Assembly (NCBI GenBank): GCA_009869945.1
Contig: WIXG01000063.1
Location: 1 to 64,000, forward strand
DNA: 64,000 nt
Reading direction: 5' to 3'
Origin: Mesaphorura yosii
Lineage: Eukaryota > Arthropoda > Collembola > Poduromorpha > Tullbergiidae
Both the position numbers and the translations under genes were made by a program. Positions 38,001 to 51,300 of the stretch are shown here, piece by piece; position 1 is the first letter of the stretch; each line of letters starts with the position of its first letter. The notes under the pieces are model-generated. The model worked only from the letters and a program-made list of their open reading frames with translations. It was not told the DNA's origin and did not search any database.

Positions 38001-41000
38001 GCCGTAAAATGTGGCCTCATTTAATTCTCTAACCGGTTGTACGTTGCATGGCATGCCATTGTATGCCACGTGCCCGCGCCCAAGCGGGTTCAGGTGCCAG
38101 GCATTGGTCCTATGAATCTGTAATGGTGATGGCCATTTAGTAATGAACATTTTATGATTATGACAAGGAGGGCTTTATGAGTATTGAGTATGAGTATTGA
38201 GATGCACTCGTTCTTGCGACTTAAGTGCATAAATTCATAAAAATGCTGCAATGCATGTGAAAGCTTTCTATGCCCTTAATTATGAGAATTCAATATTCCA
38301 CGTGGACGTGGAGAGATCATCAAGCTCTTGCTTGTGTGGCCTTCCTGGAGTGTTTCCAGGAGCACCAGCCATTACCGGGCTGCTAAGCGAATTGATTGGA
38401 TTGAATTATTGCTTCTGGATATGTTATCGTACAAACGCCCAGCCCGGCGCGAGCACAATCGATTTCTTTTTCTCCAGCCGTAGCCACTTTAGGCTGACGC
38501 TATCCTCGCCGCGCCGTATGATAAAGGGCCTGAATTATAAATGCGCACTCATACGTTAAGCTAAATGATGAATTGCAGTTTGCATGGATTTGCTTCACCC
38601 TGGATGTCTGTCAAATGCTTTCTTCTATCAACTCCCTCGTACAGCTTTTATCTCAATTTCTAAATTCTATCAAATGCTCTGCATGTATTGACATAATTCC
38701 TAAAGGCATTGCTTTCCTCTGTTACATTGTCTTTCGTGCACATGTAACTGTTGCATGTTGCATGCGTGGGCCTCCTGAAACACAAAGGCATGGCAGCCGG
38801 GTTAGTGGGTTAGTCCTTGGAAGCAGCCGGAATATGGTCACATAATCTATTATTCATCAGCATTACATTTACTTACGGCTCCATCAAGTTTACGAACATA
38901 AAAACGTAGCAGAGCAGCATTTCGAGCGCGCACAGATTTACCAGCCCTCGGTTTGAAATTGTTAATTAGTGCCATTTCGCAAATGCAAATTCTGAATTCA
39001 TTTATAAGTCCGTACAATAACCCTTAAAATCGCTAGCATTCAAAAACGAGGATATGGAACATAAAGTAAAAGGACATAAATAGGGCCCGATGTGGATTAC
39101 GTTTTGTTTATCAGCACACACGACACGTGTGTCACATTGTTGATGTCGACGGCATAATTTTGATCGCTTCTGCTTGTGTTGTGACATTACCGTCGAACAC
39201 ATGTTACCTGCATCATCATCCTTCATTACCATTATCATTTTGCTTTCACGACGGCGGCGGACAAAGCCAAGGAGAAAGTACGCACAACCAGTCAGCCTAC
39301 ATCAGCGTCTATGGAATATCATAAGCTGATTATGGAACCGATCAATACGTTTGTCGTCCCACGATCCAGCTAAATGTTAAAGGCAGAAGACGTCCAATGT
39401 CCAACCCATCAATTTCGAGATTGTCAACAGATTACCCCATTGCATTGCAGCCCGGGCCCAAAGACGAGTCAGAGTCAGGAGTATTGCACAAATCGAATGA
39501 ACCATGCGCGCGCACACAATAAGGGAAATGCAACTCCGTAATGTCATGTGATCATGTATGCAAGTTGTAATGAATGCATTATTACGAATTATGTCATCGT
39601 GCACGCTATGCTATTGAATAATGACGTATGTAAGCCTCTCCGCTGAGGATTTAATAAGGCATGACCAAATTACCCGACTACACGTCATCATTTCGCAAAA
39701 GGTAAATGAAAAAGATGAACTCAGGCGGTGGCAGGCAGGCGGCACATCTCGAGATAAGACAATCAATACAAAGTACGAATACGAAGTCTGTTGCTAATGC
39801 TATTCCTATTCCTTTGTGTTCCTATTCTTTTCCAGACACACACGAAGCACGGAACAGGGGACAGTAATTTGGTGGGAAGGTTCATTCGGTTAGTTTTTCA
39901 AGACAGAATTAACTGTTATGTCCATCAACTGTCAAGCCAAGCCAAGTGGGCTGCAATATGAACTAGCATAGCAGAGGAAACTAATACCTATAAATAGTGT
40001 TGTTTACTTGAATAAATACATATTCGCTACGTACACTTGTGTTAGCAATGAAATGGAGCAAAGCAGAACCGAACGGAGCTCGGGTCACCAAAATTCAGGT
40101 CAACCACAAAGAAATGCATTGCGACACTGAAATTGCAGTTTAATTTTCGCCACAAGCTCAAAATCATATCTCTGCCCAGCTGCGAAATTAATTTTCACGT
40201 AGAATAAAGCATTAGCTTGAGCGTCGCGTGGACACAGAATTTTGGGCTTTTAAATCGATGGCATCGGTATTATCTTTTCTTCTATAGGCCACGACTAAGG
40301 AATTTTGATAAGCTTTCTCTCTGTCAGTAAACAGTAGCGATGCGATTGGTCAATTATGTTACACAGTTCCAAAGCTCGGAAAGCAGTTGGACATATTGCG
40401 CAGGGAAACAAAAACAACCTTCAGAGAATTGACGACTTGATCGAAATATCAATAATTTGAATTTTTAATTAGGCTCACGTGGGATTTTTTTCTTTGTACT
40501 TTGGCGCTGCGCTGTTTTGCAAGGAGTCAGCCTTCGATCGACCCGGATGTTTGAACGAACGCAAAGTACTAGAAGTTTCAAGTCTTTGAAGTTGTCACCA
40601 GCAATGCCGGCAAAAGCAACGCGCGCGCACAAAACAACTCAAACACGGGACAACTTGTTAAAAATGTGTTCGACATTTCTTCCAATTATCTCGCAGATTT
40701 TTACTTCACAGAGACTCGAAAATAAATATTTAGATAGGAATCTGCTGCCGATTCGTAGAAAAATCTTTAAGTACTCTCAGCCTGCTTCCATTTCCACTTG
40801 CGACTTTCGAGACTACGAATCAAGCACGTACGGCATCTTAGCAATAGCAGCACCTGTGCTTCAAGCACATTGAGAACTTAGTCAACAATAAGATGCCGAG
40901 ACGAGACGGCGACTCTCACAAAGTTTTGACTCGCGCACTTCCACCTGAATTTTTAAGAGTTCATTAGTAAAATTAATGTATGTACTTTGCCGTCGTTGGC

Positions 41001-42384
41001 AATAGCATTGACGAGAACCTGAAGATTTCCATCTCCAGGCAATAGCGATGGCGATGGCGAGTGCCCGTGCCTGGAAGCCGCGCTTTTGAGACGCAGTTAA
41101 TCGTCTTAAATATTTTGCATATACAGAAGAAATTGTTATCAAAGCGTGAACGCGCACTAAATCAGAAGTTCTAGGCTCATTAGCACCAGTCTGGAGTCAA
41201 AATTCCTGAGATGCGTGACATAAACATTCAAATTGGTAAGGATTAAAAGCACGTCGCAGTCGCATCGCGTTGTATCAAAGGAAGCTGCTTTCTCACTTAT
41301 TCAATAAACCCTACGCCCTATACAAATGTCAGCGTTAATAAATTACGAGCCGTAGGTTTGCATTTGGCTTTCTCAGCTGTTGCTGTTGCCGTTGCATACC
41401 TGTATAAAACCCCTGCCCTGACAGGTTGTGAATATTTTACACCCGTAAGGCTTTGACAATGACATTTCCAGGTGAGAGTTGTAAAAAATTTAAATTCCAT
41501 GAATTTTGCACGACCGTATCAATTTCGCGAAGAAACCCGTAAGTTTCGAACATAAAATTACACGGCCTCTCACAATCTGATAACTTTTGACCCTACGCAT
41601 AATTTTATAAAAAGTGAATTCACTAAACGGCTGCGAGACCGAATGCAGAATCATTGGCGAATTTCTTCGATCGCGAATCCAAAAATCGAAAGTAATTCAA
41701 TCAACCCACCACTGCCACTCTATTCGATTAAGTCTACTGAACTTCGAGTTTCTTGGATACGGTGACGCCCTTTTCTAAGATGGCACCGCCCATCAGCGAG
41801 TGGTCGCATCGTTCAAACCTGCTTCAAATATCATCCATTCCATTTTGATTGATCTTTAATTTGCCCAAAATTCAATTAGCGGCTGTAATTCGCTTATGTT
41901 TCAGACATTTCAAGAAACATTCGGCTACGACGCGATGAGACAGCTTGGAAGTAATCGGATTAAATCCCCAAGTTTTCCGAATCTCCGTGCGATAGGCGAT
42001 TTATGATAATGTGATGCGCATAGTAATAAGAGCGGGCGCGTTGTTTCGTAATCGGTCCGCCCGAGACTTTGACATTTGCTTTTGATCTTTGTACTTACCT
42101 TGGAATCTGCATCTCCACTTCATCCAGACTGTCTGTAATAATAGAATCAAGTTCAAGTACCCTTTAATATATTATATTGGTTACTTACCAGTGGGAGTGG
42201 GTGGTGCTTTCTCAAAGAGTCGCCCGGGAGCCAGTGTCAAATGATTACAGGACCTCAAGTGCGACCACTGAAAACGTAAACTCTTTCTCTGGTTTTTGAG
42301 TGTATTCTGCTGTTCTCTTTCTCGACGACGTTCCTCTTCACGGCGTTGTAAATTATGAAGTCGGAAAAAGAATACGTTGGACAT
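14016..42384 (-). CDS. SLO2: SLO2 (KCNT/Slack-Slick type) Na+-activated potassium channel
   Basis: Coding exons in transcript order: 42384-42189, 42132-42099 (34 bp), 28067-27888, 24004-23806, 23568-22966, 22111-21693, 21412-20574, 20488-20220, 19118-18627, 17415-17230, 15444-15404 (41 bp), 15333-14377, 14304-14016. Every junction is GT-AG with matching phase, giving 1567 aa. [17 protein letters not shown] and [13 protein letters not shown] open the membrane part. S5, the pore with filter TVGYGD (residues 318-323) and S6 are in the 603-bp exon, followed by [18 protein letters not shown]1 includes [20 protein letters not shown] and [11 protein letters not shown] long Ser/Thr/Gly/Gln linker precedes RCK2 ([28 protein letters not shown]). 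The end of exon I matches the conserved [23 protein letters not shown]. It ends GTIV, a class I PDZ ligand. The family forms tetrameric K+ channels opened by cytosolic Na+ and/or Cl-. Introns of 3.9 and 14 kb separate the 5' exons. The start ATG has an in-frame stop just upstream. Confidence 0.93.
15445..17229 (-). other. SLO2 intron (G-H), no gene seen
   Basis: 1.8-kb intron; contains an AACAAT-type simple repeat near 16195-16225. Short open frames here have no recognisable similarity. No extra phase-compatible SLO2 exon was found. Confidence 0.5.
17416..18626 (-). other. SLO2 intron (F-G), no gene seen
   Basis: 1.2-kb intron between exons encoding KMEK and [16 protein letters not shown] of RCK2. 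Nothing else recognised. Confidence 0.5.
19119..20219 (-). other. SLO2 intron (E-F), no gene seen
   Basis: 1.1-kb intron in the RCK1-RCK2 linker region. No further exon or repeat recognised. Confidence 0.5.
22112..22965 (-). other. SLO2 intron (B-C), no gene seen
   Basis: 0.85-kb intron immediately after the exon carrying the pore and the start of RCK1. No additional exon recognised. Confidence 0.5.
24005..27887 (-). other. SLO2 intron (Z-A), 3.9 kb
   Basis: Separates the exon encoding [17 protein letters not shown] from the exon encoding [12 protein letters not shown]. Purine-rich tracts near 26.08-26.16 kb are the only visible structure; no nested gene recognised. Confidence 0.5.
35688..35695. 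repeat. Target-site duplication of the MITE, left copy
   Basis: CGTGTTTC directly before the element. Confidence 0.9.
35696..35833. mobile_element. hAT-type MITE, 138 bp
   Basis: The element starts CAGGGTGTG and ends CGCACCCTG, so the 7-bp terminal inverted repeat CAGGGTG is perfect, and it is flanked on both sides by the identical 8-mer CGTGTTTC. An 8-bp target-site duplication with CAGGG-type ends is diagnostic for hAT transposons. The interior carries six copies of the self-complementary 10-mer GATAATTATC plus one variant, arranged partly as an inverted repeat. There is no coding capacity, so it is non-autonomous and needed a hAT transposase in trans. Confidence 0.9.
35834..35841. repeat. 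Target-site duplication of the MITE, right copy
   Basis: CGTGTTTC directly after the element, identical to the left copy. Confidence 0.9.
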
Positions 42385-45300
42385 AATCGTTTGTTATATT
42401 TCTACAGCACAGCATAGAAGCACTACGAAGCTGATGAAGAACGGCTGCTTATACCATTACCATTACCATAGACCAATACACAGCACAGCGGCGGGGGTAC
42501 TCCGGTACGCGCGGCTGCTAGATGGATGGACCTTATTTAGTACTTCACGTAATCGGTCGTTCTCATCGTGGCTGGTGTGGCGTGGCGTGGCGTGGTGGTG
42601 GTGGTGGTGGTTTCAATAAGACGAAGAACTGGGCCAGCGCGTCCTACAACAGAAACACAAGACAAGAAGAGTTGAGTAGCTTGTAAAGTGAAAGCATCGC
42701 ACGGAGAAAGGTTGTAATGCAACATGGCTGTCTACGTGCGCGAGGTGAGTGGAGCCTGAGTTTCAACCTGAAGTGGGTCCAACAACTACCACAGCCAACC
42801 GGGCATTGCATTGCATGTAGAAACAGAAATCTTTTCCCCAAACGTTATTATACTATTATCATTGTTATTGTATTATGATTCGCGACTCGTATTAGTATTC
42901 GCAAAAGCCAGGACGAGCTTTTACTTCGCAGCTGTCTGCTCCAGTCTCATTTTTCCCTCTAATGGACTATGGCAGCCACAGACACAGCCAATACCAATTC
43001 TCGTACTCACTGTTCTGTGGAGTGGCGAAGGTATTGCACCCTCAGAAAGTGGCTGAATAAAGAAATAGACAGAAAATCGAAAGGCAGCCGGAGCTGCGCC
43101 ACGCCAAGCCAGCTTCGTAAGCCTGTAATAAGAATGATAATATGTAATTTCCAGTATTGGTTTTCACAACGTCGCAACTCACACGCTGAAAGCCTAAATA
43201 AAGTAAATTCCATGCACATTTAATATTTCACGAGTTTCGTGAGAGTTGTGCCGTGAAATGTGCCCTTGTTTTATGGTCTCTCAAAACCAATCATTGTCTT
43301 ACGATGGGAAATACGATGCGACTTCTAAGCTGCGAGGAGACCCAAACGCCGCGGCGGCACAGCTTTTAAAATACTAGGCCAGGCCAATATTACGTTCGTT
43401 TGTAGGCGTTATGTAGACCTTCAGTCAATTTAGTGCCGGTCGTTCACTGTCACTGTCCACGGACTCGGCTGAACGCTGGATATTAAATTGGCAATTCACA
43501 TTCCGGCACCGGACCGCTATCTTACGTTGGGTTTAACAAACAATTCGCATATTCGCAATTGCTGCCTTCCTTGCTCTATGGTGTCACCTGCCGAACTTTC
43601 GTTATTTAATAGACTCGGCCTTTGGCTTCAGGGTTTCGGGTTACTGGCAGGTAGGCCCACACAAAAACACAATTCCAGAGGACATGAATTATTTATGTCG
43701 TGAAAAATGAAGCCATAAATCCATACTACAGTATACACTCAGAATGAAACTCTTTGTACCAAAGGATTGGTGCGGCGTCCGTGATCGGTTCACATCAATG
43801 GCAATCGAAATTTTGTCTCGTATTGCTTGAGGAAATCGAAGAGTCAAAATACTTAACCAGCAGACATCAATTTTAGAGTTTCCGCCGTGAAAGCTTATGT
43901 ACTTCGCATTCGAAATGTGTGTGCCATCCGGTCAGCCTTCATCCGGATATGAATTCAAGGTTAGCTAGTCGAACCGTTATTGTGCCGTTAGTTGGTCTAT
44001 TGTTATGAGTTGTTACACACAACTGTTGTCAAGCGAAAAGTTACTGTTCAGGTGTGCTGGGTACACGTTGGAAACGCGTACTTATAACTTCTGAGTTTTC
44101 TTTTGCGAAACTCGTCCGTAGAATTCAGAATAACATGTAATTATGATTTTGTAGAAAAATGTGCGTTGTCAGATTGAGAAGGTCTTCTTTTGAAGTCGCA
44201 AGTCGCACTTCATGATTCATAGTAAACAAACGCTGTCTTTTGTCTTTGAAGGACGCGGCTTGAAACAGCCCACAAACGAGCCCGGGACTGTCTGGACTTT
44301 GAGGTTAGCAAACACATCCTGTCATTAGCAATGATTCACTTGACAGATATCAAACCCGTGCTGTGCTTGGAAATGTACGCCACTGCGTACGCTGACTCGA
44401 AATGTGAAATTTTTGGGAATGTACCTTGACACTGAAGCGGAGTTCCCACAAAGGTTGAATTTTAATTTCAGGCTGCGAAAAAAACAATGATTCCAGATTA
44501 TCGCCGCGCTGAATTTAAGAATTACAGCTTTAGTAGTACAGTTCTTAAATCTACCACGATTCCTCCAACAATTGGCGAAATTTCTATTTTTGTTGCTGAT
44601 GAGGCGTGGGTACAAAGTCCAGTGCGTCAAAAATAAGGCAACTGTCTGATCGTGTGTATTGACAGACGTGTTTTTCTTGGCGTGAGAGTAAGTCGGCGTT
44701 GCTTGAACGTACTGAAAATCGGCTGAGATCCGAATCACATGGTCTTACGCAACTTTGAGTTTTGAGAACAAGTCACGGTCACAAGTTGTTAAGCACCACA
44801 CACCACACAACCGTACTCTCTTTGTTTGAACTCAAATGACGACGCACTTAAGGTCTTAACCCTAACTCTTCTGAATCCGCAGAATCTTGAGCCTGAGGAC
44901 TGAATAGATGAACTCAAAGAAGTACAAGAATCATATACAAGTTGTAATAAATAATTCCGTCTCAAGTTCACTTTCTTCTAGACTTTTGCTTTCAAGCTAG
45001 CTCTTGATGGATTTCTATTTCGTTTGCTTACTAATTCATCTTGTGTACAATCGTGGCCAAACGAGTGGTTTAAGCTTCGTCAGCAAAATGCTTTTTGAGA
45101 CTGCGACTCGCCGAGCCAAGGCTAAGCTAAGTCAAGCCAACTCAAGTTGAGTCAGTCAATCACTGTACACAGAACAAAGTCGTGTAAATGTGAACAGAGA
45201 GCAGTGCTGTTTTGTTGCTGCCGGTCTAAAAATCAGTGTATGACTGAAGTACTTTCTGTGACAAGTCTTGTCCTTTTATTATTATGCAATAATTTTGATT

Positions 45301-48300
45301 ATGTACAACTTCCTTCCTGTGCCTCGCTCGCTGCAGCAGCTGCTTGTTGATGGAGTCAACCCAGCCTGTTGAGTACATGGTTCATGATACTTGCTTTCCA
45401 ATTTCCTCCCTTTGCCTTTGCTCTCACACTCACACGCATACGCGCTAGCCACGCGTTCGTGTCTCTTCACTACATCGATTTCACTGCGTTGCTGCCTGAA
45501 AAGTTCGGCTTTCAAGACGTTTTCACACTCACTTTGTTCGTTTAGTCCCTTTCTGACTTCTGATCAAGCTCGATCACAATGCATAGTGTTTATTGGCTGT
45601 CAAATGCGAATACGACAAAGAAATTCGGTATTTTCACTTGCAACTTTCACCCGCAACAAAAGAAAAGTGTAAATTTGATTTTTTGAGTCCAGGTCACTGT
45701 GTTCAAACTGCGATGCACACGGTTCAGCGCGTACGTCGAGTTTGGCTCGTCGCGTCGTGCCTCGCGAGCGACCAAGCAGAGAGAAAAAAGGATATGAGAT
45801 TAGAATCCGACGGACGAATTCTGAATGAGACAGAACTTGAACGTGAACACGAAAGATGAAGGTGTGCTGAAAGTTGTCGAACTACGGAATCGGAATAGAA
45901 CCTCGAATCAAAAATTGTGTTCTGAAGGTTGGCCAGAGTTATGTGTTATGTTGTTATTGCGTAGCGCGCCGCACTGCATAAAGTAACTTTTACTCTGCTG
46001 CTGCATTTTCTCACCTTCGCTTCGTCTACCACTGCCATGAAGCGAAGCGCAGAAAGCAATGAGGCGAAATATTTGCGCAGAGGTGATAATAAATCTGATT
46101 TGTGCTGCAGAGTCGGTAAATTGTAATGGATGAGGGTTATTATGAAGTTGTTGCAAAGGAATTTGAACTACGCCAACGCCAATAAATGGTCACACTTTTG
46201 TCAGGAAGGGGCCCAAAGTATTGCAAAGTATTGCACGCTTTCACCGCGAGTCTACCACGCTAAACTCTTGCCAGCACTGCCACTGTGGCTGCTACTGTCG
46301 AGGATATTAATTATTGAAAACACACATTAAGTTAATTAGTCGTAGAGTCACGCGCATTATTTCAATACGCTTCTGAATGCATTGAGAACAAAGAGTCGCA
46401 GTCACCGTGAATCACAACGGAACCGCAACTGATCCACGATTGAATAGAGCACGAGGCACACTAAATAATAAACTGAGAGAAAATGCGCTTCTTTGTGAGC
46501 ATTTTTCAAAGTCAATGTTGTCTTTTATTTCTGTGTTTCTGCCTGCTTGCCTGTCTGCCTGCTCTGCAGTGCGCTTTCATATGCATGGTGACATGTCATT
46601 AGAAAGGAGCTAGCTGCTTGTTGTTTTGCTATTGTACTTGTTTCTCGTTTCACGTAAGAGGAGAAAGTCAGAAAACAAGCCAACGTTTATGGCACGCTGA
46701 ATGAGGCACGCAGGGATCATTCAGCACATGTTAACCGTAACCCGGTCTTGTTCGTTGTTCGTTGTACAAGTATTTTATTTTGTGTCGCATGTTTAACAAT
46801 ACAACAAAAGAAACAAGCGCCGAACGAACACAATATAGTTTACATTGACAATAGTTAAATACGCATCAACTTCCTTCATAAATTCTCTCAATTTTCGATG
46901 CCCGCGAAGTTCTTTAACTTTTCTTACTAAAATATACATTCTAGACATGTAAGCAACACAAGATGTTTATCACTACACGTAGTGCATTTCCAATTTTTAT
47001 GATTACGCTGCTGATTGAATGGAAGAAATATAGCAGTGACCGCAATTTCATGAATATAAATTGTCAATTACTTCGACCTTAAGCTAAATAAACACTCGTT
47101 GGTAGACGAATTGAGAAACACTGCGCCTTTTGCTGCAAGCCGTAGTTTTATCACAACTAGTAATCCAAACACAAGCTCTCGAGCCCGGAGTTAAGGTCGT
47201 GCAATCACCCCACAGCCCATCACCTACCGAATACCTTTCACAAATCGCGTCACTCGTCACACTGACAACTCCTGTGACTCTATCAAATTCTTTTCACACG
47301 TTAAATTACTGAGCTTTCCGTGGCCTTCAATTTTCCGGATGTCTTGGCGTGGTTCTGGCGATTCCAGTCGAATTTGTGTTCGTGTAATTTGGTTAATGCG
47401 TTTCAGAAGGAAAGGTTATCGGTACAAAGTTTACTTGTTTACTTTCTCCACATGAATGATGAAAGCAGTTGCGACATCATCACCACATAGTACCAGCCTC
47501 AAGCGGCGATGCAGATGGCGGCGCCTATGATTAATGCACCAGGAATCTAATAAAGGTCGCATCGGTTCTGGTTCGCTTATTTGTTGATTTGAAAATAAAT
47601 TATTATTGTGGTGTATCCTTTATTACTTGCCTTGCTCTGACGTCCGTTTGAGGGTGCGAAACAATCGATTACAAGATGCATTAATTATTGTGATTGCCTA
47701 ACCTTTGGCTTCACTGGCAATATCGATTGTGAATTTCTGTGTTTTTATGCTTTTGCACGCATTCTCTGTTGCTATTATTCTCATTATGAGACGTGACGTG
47801 AATAAGTTCCGGGTTTGGTGATATTTGACACAAAACTGAAGCGGGTAGCCAATAATTAACAGTTTTGGAGCACAAAAGCAGTAATTTTATTTTTGTCTTT
47901 CCTTCTTTTGTGCTTAAATGCCAAATGAAAATTAAAGCGGGAATACCAGAACTCAGCAATTGTATATACTCAATTGCAAGATAATTTTGAAGTCCACGTG
48001 GCTCAAATCAAGCACACGAATTTATGCAAAATACAAATATCCTTATTAATGCAATAATGCTGTCAACTACTTTAAAAAATAGGATCTTTCTTTTATTCGG
48101 AACACTTAATTAGTGCCATCGATACGAATTTTTGCTGCTGGTATCGAAAATCGGTAAAACCAGGGTAGGCGACTCATAATGGAAATAATTATCCCAATTC
48201 CAAAACAGAAGAAGTATAGCGAAGTAATAGCGAGTAATGAAGATACTAATGAAAATAATGATCAATAAAATCTTCCAGACTGGGCTTTCTTACTGTGAGA

Positions 48301-51300
48301 ATAAATATGAAATATTCACATGCGAGGACGCGGTCGTTGGTTGAGGTTGACCTTGGGCTGACTTTCTCGACTTACCCATTGCATTGCAAGCATAATGCAT
48401 TCTGAGAATCATATCATCCATCGATTCAGGGCCAAGAACTCTTCCGCTCTACAAAATAATCGAATCCTTACGGGAGAGATAATTATTTGCATAAAATTAC
48501 CATACATTAGTGGAAGTTTTGCGAGCCTACTTTTGCCATTTCTCTTTTATCGATTCGGATTTGCAATTTCCTATGCAGTAGCACTCTAACGAAAGCAGTA
48601 AGCAGTGGAAATACGTTGCCAAGATTTCAATTTCAATCCCCAGGGACGAAGATTGACTCCGATAATTCATTATCTCACTAATTTCTTTCTCTCGTGTTTG
48701 GAATTCTGAATTTCGAATCAAATGTCGACTGCTAGCAGGCGACAACAAGAAAACCGGCAGAATAGAATATAGATTGAGATTTTCAAAGTTTGTTATTGCT
48801 TCCCTGGGTTGCTGACTTGAAAATTCATTCATTTGCCTTTGCCTCTGTCACGAAGCAAACCAATGGCATTATGCGCGTGACATTTCGAAAAACCGTTTGA
48901 CAAATGGGGATGCATTTAACTCGTAATATTTTGACAAGGAGAAAGTAGAAGAGAAAGGAAATGGCGTTCGGTATCAATGCTATTGTGAGCACGCAATAAT
49001 AATAAACGAATGCGTATGACAAGACGACAGCACTCGAAATTCTCACAAAGGAAGGCTGCTGACAATCACAATCGAGTCGACAATCGACAATGGCACTCAC
49101 AAGCGATTTGACGGCATAATAGCAATGGCACTTTCTTGTACTCATATATTGTTGCTTGTGGATTAGGATTGGGATGGAATGACAATGGCAATCGAGAGGA
49201 GTTGGAATTTTGCATATTTCATGAATACTCGCTGCATATGCATTGCATAAGCTGTAAGTCCAGCAGTCATTCAATTTTTTCACCTTCCCAAATTATTCAG
49301 ACGATTACGCCACAGGAAATTATTTATTTCACTAGTCAATGCAGACGTGGTGGCGTGGCCTTACTAAATAATTAATGCTTGCTAATAATTCTAGTGTCAA
49401 GAATGCTGTGAAAACCTACGTTTCATTGCCGACAGGCTGAGCTGAGACGCAAGCCGGCGACGCACGTCCCATTGCATTGCTGCTCTGCTGTCTATTGTGA
49501 TGAAGAAGCCATAACGATTCCCTCGTTGGCGAATATATCTCTGAAATAGGTCGTTCGAATAATCCCCAGGTAAAAATAAACTGCAGCTCTTTCAGATGCA
49601 CCGAATAATTCAAAGTGAAGGACAAAGAGAAACCTGCTCTTTGTCCTCGCCCAAGCACAGCCGATGCTCCGTCTGGGTCACAGCTAAAAATGGATCCAGC
49701 GACGCGACGGCAGCATCAATAAAGATTGTCAAAGCTAAAGGTTTCTAGCCAAAAGAGATCACGTCACGCCTTGATTTTTCAGTCCCTGGGAAGTATTTTT
49801 AGGCCCACGTGGTTACCATTTTCGCCTTTCTTTCGCAGTTTCCGGAAAGATTTTGCTTGGGTCCTTTTTCGAAGGTTGACACCAATGATTATATTAAAAT
49901 AGTATTCTCAAATATCTCAATGTCGAGAGTTCGAATTTTACGATTACACGAACACTGAGCAATGTATGAAATTCATTGAATTCGCATTTGATCAAAAATG
50001 TTTTGACGTGTGACTCGCCGAGTAGCTTACTATACCCCTTCGTCGCTTGTCCTTTGTCAATGCAGGTCACGTCGAACCACTCATGAAAGTGATGAAAGTT
50101 TCCAGACGCGACAACCAAGGCTTGCGAGACGAGCGCTGTCGTACTCGTGACTCGATCTTCGCTTCTAGTTATCGAATTTTGGGGCTCAAACCGCCTGAGC
50201 TGATATAAGAATTCACTTTAGACGAAAACTTTTGTTTTTATTATTTTTCGGTGTGATCTCACACCTTGTGCCAAGTTTTCGAGGGAATGATGAACCGAAT
50301 CGCGCCACAAAGCCACAAAAGCATGCCATACGGGAGTGAAAAAGTTTCCTCATATTATGATTTAATGCTAAATTCCATATGTCACCTCTCTCGACTCACA
50401 CACATATACTCGTCTCGCAAGTTTCTCCGAAAAACAACTGTCACACGAGTATTGGCAAAGCCAAATCGCCAACAATCGAAGTTTTATCAGCAGATGATTT
50501 CCTTTCCCTCTTTCTTGAGCTCACAAAGCAGTGATGGCGCGCCTAATGCATTCTAGGAACTCGGAGGGAGCGAGTGCTGTTTTGAATATTGAATTCGGTC
50601 TTAAACTGGCGCTGTTTGACCTTTAATCCAGGATTCGCCTGAGAATTTCAACTTTTGTTAAGAACGGGTCGTAGTTTCCGTCTGAAACATCTTGTGCTAT
50701 TTTTATCATACTGAGATCAAATTCCCGAAACATCGGCGGCTTCAACTGCCTGGCTCAAACGTACCGATTCTTTTCGTAACTGCTAGCCAGCAGCAGCCCA
50801 TCGCCTCATAAGATTCCGCTCGTCCGTTGTCCATCGAAGTTTATCGAGTAAATAACGCTAAGTAAATAAACGAAACGGAAGCGGAAAAATAATCCGATCA
50901 ATGGATTGGTATTGATGAATGGGGTTAATAGTTTGATTCTAAATTATTCACAGCGTTCAGGCTTCCTACGCGCTTATTCACTCAAGCACCGGGTTGAAAC
51001 TGTTCCATTAACCGGCTACGAAACAGACTCACGCGTGGAGGTGTTGTTTGTTTGTTAGATTTCGCACGGTATGGTATTTCACGGTACGGTCGTTTGCTAA
51101 ATGAACACAAGTGGAATTTAGTCAAATTCGGTTCCATCGAAAACGTCCGAGACTCTATGGTGCCTTTGCACTAACACAGTTGCATTTTTACAGCGGAAAA
51201 AGAATTATTCAATTGCATTGACTCCGAGTCACTATAACCTGTACCATCTTGATAAAATCGTTGCGCGTTTGACCTTTAAACTTCTTCATCTGATCGGGTG

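Larger units (their letters stand above)
28068..42098 (-). other. SLO2 giant intron, 14 kb
   Basis: The intron lies between the 34-bp exon at 42099-42132 and the exon at 27888-28067. It is defined by a phase-2 donor (CCAAG|GTAAGT) and a CCCGCAG acceptor; the joint completes an Arg codon. It carries one clear hAT-type MITE (35696-35833). Open frames of 60-136 codons on both strands show no protein family I recognise, and no RNA gene was found by eye. Enhancers or alternative 5' exons, as known for KCNT1, may lie here. Confidence 0.6.

Noticed and set aside
44325-44738. 137-codon minus-strand ORF in the gene-poor region
   Set aside because: No family resemblance, no supporting splice sites or promoter/poly(A) context, composition like translated non-coding AT-rich DNA.
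48825-49283. 152-codon minus-strand ORF
   Set aside because: Cys/Tyr/Ile-rich translation of low-complexity AT-rich sequence without similarity to any family I know.
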